The position numbers were made by a program, and so were the translations under genes. Positions 59,297 to 64,000 of a stretch of 64,000 nucleotides of DNA are shown here, piece by piece (position 1 is the stretch's first letter; every line of letters starts with the position of its first letter). The stretch comes from Pelodera strongyloides (Eukaryota; Nematoda; Chromadorea; Rhabditida; Rhabditidae). The notes beneath the pieces were generated by a model. It made no database searches, was not told where the DNA came from, and saw nothing but the letters and a program-made list of their open reading frames with translations. The DNA lies in NCBI GenBank assembly GCA_036852015.1, contig JAANDG010000309.1, forward strand, positions 105,543 to 169,542. The letters run 5' to 3'.

Positions 59297-59753
59297 TTAA
59301 AGGGAGAGGCCCACGAGAAAAAAGGTTTCCTCGGTTTACTTGTAAAGAATGTCCGGAATTTCAGAAATATTACTGTAGAAACGCATTTCTTTAGGCCTAG
59401 AACTCGCGGAGTTATTCCTCGGCAAACTGTTCGTCCAGGTACCGTAGTCAGAATCAATTTTTGCGCTTTTAGGGTATTAAAGTATTGGAAAAGCTTTGTT
59501 ATAATGGTAGGAATGTTCTGCATTCGTTTAACAATCATTATGTAGGGAAAGAATGCTAATGGGAGGATATAAACCGTAAAAACGTATTTAAACCTTTCTG
59601 ACTACGGTAACTGGCCTAACTGTTTGCCGTGAAATATCTCTGCGAGTTCTAGGCGTAAAGAAATGCGGTTTTCACAGTAATATTTCGGAAATTCCGGACA
59701 TTCTGTTCAAGTAAATTAAGAAACACCTTTTTCTCGTGGGCCTCTCCCTTTAA
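59297..59753. mobile_element. 457-bp foldback element bounded by TTAA
   Basis: Ends TTAAAGGGAGAGGCCCACGA and complement; arms of about 150 bp with some mismatches, centre around 59480-59580. Confidence 0.88.
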
Positions 59754-59860
59754 AATCCATGTAGAACTTTAATTTACTAACGACCGACACACTGAATGCT
59801 TTTCTGCAAAGGTTGCCCCTTACGGATATTTCCAATTTTGCCCCCTGTTTTTAGGCGTAG

Positions 59861-61576
59861 GCTTACTGGACTGAAGACGACAGCGACATCCATGGGAACG
59901 CTGCGTCCGTCGACATCGTCGACAATACAAGACTGCACAGTGTGGTAGAGAAGGTCTGACTCGGTTATTGTTATGTTTTTTTTAGAAATCTATTCAACCT
60001 AACTGTTGAACTTGAATCAATTGCAATTCAGAATTCAAAAAATTCTCACATAAAAGAGAAATAAAAATTCAATTCGTATAACTTACTTTTAGGTGACTCG
60101 CTGGCATGCCGTTTAACAAACATCCTCTGAACTTGAAAGCAACAGTGGTGCGAGTAAGTTAAATAAACTAACAAATTTGCACTCCTTTTTACATAAACTG
60201 TCTTGAGTTGCCTACTTTTTGAATTATAAGAAAGTAGAACGTAGAACTTTGTGACCTCTTGTGAAAGAGAATGTGTGCCATGCTAACCGAATGAACTTAA
60301 AATAATTTGTTTTATGACATGTAACGGCATTTTATTTTGTTTATTTACAGTTCTTGGCTGGTACATCTTCTTGGGGAGAAGTCTCTCATATGGATTGTGG
60401 AACCATCATCACAGTGGTTCAGAATGATGTGAGAAGTGAACCTGGCGATTGGATATCTCACAATCAGTGCAGTCGGAAAAGGTTGAACTTATGATTGATT
60501 TTAAAAACGAGTGTTAACCTAAAAGAGACTCAAACGGATTTCGGCCATAGTCAACTTCAAAGTGTGCCATGTTAACCGGTTAGACGTACACTATGGGGAT
60601 AAAAATCTTAAGGTATTTTTAGGAGAATTGGAATTACTAGCAATAAAACAACATTTTATGTTACCATGTTCTCGTACACTCTTGCGGAACTAGAGTTCCT
60701 TGTGTGCTCCATAGGATGAACACTCAGTGAGTGGAGGTGTTATTTCCTTCATCGAAGAAAAATGTGTTTTAAAAGTTTATATAGTAACCAATGAAATCTA
60801 ATCTAGACAGTGCGGAAATCACAAAATGTACATACTCACGAACAGAAACTTATGGCTCACTCGTTTCGAAAATAGAGGTGAGTGTTGCAGAATTTATTAC
60901 ATAATAATTTCCATTAGGCGAATCACATCAACGTTTGCATACTACAGAAGAGATAGTTTATTTTGTCGTAATTTCGAAGTATCTACGGCGGTGCTTGAGC
61001 TATACAAATGCATAGTGTTGCTCCTTTTAGGCCGAGAGTGACCTGTGGCGCTATGGCACTCCAAACACATCTATGACCTATGGATATCTAAACCGAAGGA
61101 TTCAATTCCAAATCGTCCCTGTGTACGACTGGAGAAATGTATGACAGTGTCAACAACATAAGATGAAGGTAGGAAATTTATATTGTTAGCCCCTCAAAAT
61201 ACCTGTGAACTTACCTGAGGGCTTGCGTAATGTTTAGCCCTTTTTTTATTCACGTGGAAGGTTTGTTAATTAGTTAGTGACTGGCATCTTATCTGGAAAC
61301 GGATTCATACAAATAAAGCAAATATGATATAGGATTGCTCTGCGATGTAGCACAATAATTATTGTGGTTATTTACGAAGAGTTACGGAAATCCAAATTAG
61401 CATAGCAGAAGCAGGACACAATCAACGTTTCGACATAGACACGTCTCACACGATGTCAGATTTCACACTACTTTTAGGCAATTCCTGTCTCTATGACTTC
61501 GTTGTTCGACCGTATGACTGGCCGTGATCTGGACGTATCTGGATACGTATATGAACAGTGCCAACCAGCTGACTGA
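59861..61576 (+). CDS. Multi-exon gene, phase 0 exons, not recognised
   Basis: 59861-59953 (EDDSDIHGNAASVDIVDNTR within), 60351-60428 (FLAGTSSWGEVSHMDCGTII within), 61031-61138 (TPNTSMTYGYLNRRIQFQIV within) and 61478-61576 (ends GYVYEQCQPAD and TGA) are all phase 0-0 with GT and TTTAG/TTTACAG borders and join without a stop. A further segment at 60093-60153 has good splice sites but is 61 bp and would break the frame, so it may be an alternative or decayed exon. The 5' end is not identified; it might join the exons at 58.7-59.1 kb. Confidence 0.45.
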
Positions 61577-62459
61577 CAAGTTGAGACTTGCGAGGTTGAC
61601 GACCGGAACAAAAAGAAGAACGAACGGAAAACTGCGAGGAGATAAACGAAAGGTAGATATTGCGGATAAGCGCTGACTTTGGTTTATAGCAATTAGAGCA
61701 TTTCCATTAGGATTTAATCGAGTTAATTTGTGAACCTCGCCATAGGAAAATCATTCAAAGCAACATAACGGAAGTAATTGACAATGAAAAAAAGCTCTAC
61801 GTAAATGGTGCACAGTACATCTTTGTTGTGAAGACAGTTTCCCACCGACTTACAAGGGAAATTCCAAGGTACATATCAGAATTAAGAAAATTTGTAATGC
61901 AAAAGTTGTAGAGAATTAAATTCTATTAAAGGTTCAACGTTTTGCTAAAATTGTTTGAAACATTAATGAATGAATCTAGAAACAACTTCAACAAAAACGT
62001 GTGCCGGTTCACGGACAATTACAAGAAAACTCCAGATGAAACTGCTAATTACGTTTGATTGATTATGTTGCATGTTTCGCTGATTTTACTCGGTTTTGTT
62101 TGTGTTTCTGTCAGAAAAAGAGCCTTGTTGTGAAAGAGAGCCTTCCCATAGCTTGTCAGTGCATTGTTTGTTTGATATGTAGTTGTGTTACCTTTTGTGC
62201 ATTGATCGAGAAGGAACAAGGATGAACATTCAATAGAAAACAACAAGAAGGAAAGAAATTCCAGAAGGACCGGATATGGGACAGGACGATAAGAGGTGCG
62301 ATATTAGTATAACAATGAATAACCATAAACTGCATTGAAAAAACTAAAGATTAAAATGAACCGCCTTCGAGCGCAAAAATCGAATCATTTAATATAATAC
62401 CTCTGTATTAAGTCGGACCTAATTCAAACATGCATATATATATATACTGTAAAGTTAAA
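61577..62459. other. No supported gene
   Basis: Some exon-like stretches (for example near 61750-61870, with IIQSNITEVIDNEKKLYVNG) lack clear partners. A TATATATATA run at 62434 precedes the satellite. Confidence 0.35.
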
Positions 62460-64000
62460 CACACATCGATCTAATTTTAAATACTGGTGGTACTGTTACA
62501 TCGTTATGCTGCAGTGTGTTGCTGGTAGCTCCTGCAGCGGACTGCAGCCATAACGTTTTACAGTTACCACACTAAATCAACCTAGTTTATATATACAAAT
62601 ATGCTTTGGATTTTTAAATGTGCACAGTCTGTTGCTGGTAGCTGATGCAGCGGATTGCAGGCATAACGTTTTACAGTTTAAACATTGAAACCGACCTAGT
62701 TTATCTATACAAATATGCTTTGTATAGATATAAACACGTCGTTTTAATTTTAAAAGTGAGTAATGTATGCAACATCGTTGTGCTGCAGTCTGCTGCTGGT
62801 AGCTCCTGCAGCGGACTGCAGCCATAACGTTTTACAGTTTAAACTGAAACCGACATAGTTTATCTACACAAATATGCTTTGTATAGATATATACACGTCG
62901 GTTTAGTTTTAAGTGTGTGTGCTGTATGCAACATCGTTATGCTGCAGTCTGTTGCTGGTAGCTGCTGCCGCGGACTGCAGCCATAACGTTTTACAGTTTA
63001 AACATTGAAACCGACCTAGTTTATCTATACAAATATGCTCTGTATAGATATAAACACGTCGTTTTAATTTTAAAAGTGAGTAATGTATGCAACATCGTTG
63101 TGCTGCAGTCTGCTGCTTGTAGCTCCTGCAGCGGACTGCAGCCATAACGTTTTACAGTTTAAACTGAAACCGACCTAGTTTATCTATACAAATATGCTTT
63201 GACACACGTCGGTTTAATTTTAAGTGGTGTGCTGTATGCAACATCGTTATGCTGCAGTCTGTTGCTGGTAGCTGCTGCAACGGACTGCAGCCATAACGTT
63301 TTACAGTTTAAACATTGAAACCGACCTAGTTTATCTATACAAATATGCTTTGTATAGATATAAACACGTCGTTTTAATTTTAAAAGTGATAATGTATGCA
63401 ACATCGTTGTGCTGCAGTCTGCTGCTGGTAGCTCCTGCAGCGGACTGCAGCCATAACGTTTTACAGTTTAAACTAAAACCGACATAGTTTATCTACACAA
63501 ATATGCTTTGTATAAATATATACACGTCGGTTTAATTTTAAGTGTGTGTGTGCTGTATGCAACATCGTTATGCTGCAGTCTGTTGCTGGTAGCTGCTGCA
63601 GCGGACTGCAGCCATAACGTTTTACAGTTTAAACATTGAAACCGACCTAGTTTATCTATACAAATATGCTTTGTATAGATATAAACACGTCGTTTTAATT
63701 TTAAAAGTGAGTAATGTATGCAACATCGTTGTGCTGCAGTCTGCTGCTGGTAGCTCCTGCAACGGACTGCAGGCATAACTTTTTACAGTTTAAACATTGA
63801 AACCGACCTAATTTATCTATACAAATATGCTTTGTATAGACATACACACGTCTGTTTAATTTTAAATGTGCGTACTGTATGCAACATCGTTGTGCTGCAG
63901 TCTGTTGCTGGTAGCTCCTGCAGCGGACTGCAGCCATAACGTTTTACAGTTTAAACTAAAACCGACCTAGTTTATCTACACAAATATGCTTTGTATAGAT
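62460..64000. repeat. 161-bp satellite in an alternating A/B dimer, runs off the window
   Basis: TGCTGCAGTCTG recurs at 62781, 62940, 63101, 63250, 63410, 63571, 63732 and 63893 (spacing 149-161 bp); two more diverged units start the array. Each unit has CTGCAGCGGACTGCAGCC, ACGTTTTACAGTTTAAAC and, in most, a hairpin TATCTATACAAA-TATGC-TTTGTATAGATA. Minus-strand open frames here are repeat by-products. Confidence 0.93.

Noticed and set aside
62577..63937. Repeated minus-strand frames with MAAVRCRSYQQQTAAQRCC
   Set aside because: They follow the satellite period and differ by frameshifts between monomers; no sign of a gene.

Overview
The window looks like nuclear DNA of a nematode, most likely a free-living rhabditid or diplogastrid (inference). 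The basis is AT-rich introns bounded by GT and TTTTCAG/TTTTAG, acceptor-like sites just upstream of start codons that would suit spliced-leader trans-splicing, a tandem pair of astacin metalloproteases with the nematode NAS layout (astacin, EGF, CUB, Thr-rich tail), and many short foldback transposons. There is no sign of bacterial gene organisation. All gene models were spliced by eye, so exon edges are predictions.

Region 1 (1-10 kb, minus strand). Two paralogous secreted astacin proteases lie head to tail, each with ten exons whose phases match. The first (4320 to 385) is intact, 712 residues. The second (9599 to 5773) matches it exon for exon, but lacks one base in its CUB exon, has Leu in place of the Met-turn Met, and carries a 48-bp tandem triplication across its first splice donor. 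Both end in the same unrecognised Cys-rich domain.

Region 2 (10-18 kb). No convincing gene except one exon-like stretch. It holds a 490-bp foldback element, a GC-rich dispersed repeat, a tRNA-like relic, a poly(A) tract and about 2.3 kb of degenerate GCGGC-type repeats.

Region 3 (18.0-27.6 kb, plus strand). One large gene of about 27 exons encodes roughly 844 residues: a helical N-terminal part, then a long, charged, disordered, Lys- and Ser/Asp-rich part. From exon 5 on, every junction is in phase 1, so some 21 consecutive small exons are symmetric 1-1 cassettes, down to 36 bp. I do not recognise the family.

Region 4 (28.8-61.6 kb, plus strand). Many short exon-like segments with good splice sites, many locally duplicated: a 580-bp duplication at 29.4-30.4, four copies of a 237-bp unit at 30.65-31.56, five copies of a 530-bp unit at 40.1-42.8, and a tandem series of 1.5-2.9 kb units at 46.2-57 kb whose last two members are nearly identical. 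Many copies carry frameshifts or stops. The series is broken by a 17-bp minisatellite (47.46-48.69 kb) joined to an intact intronless ORF that resembles a LINE ORF1 (48722-49270). TTAA-bounded foldback elements, tRNA-like relics and a Tc1/mariner-like end are scattered through.

Region 5 (62.46-64.0 kb). A satellite of about 161 bp arranged as an alternating A/B dimer of about 321 bp, with a near-perfect hairpin in most units, running off the window edge.
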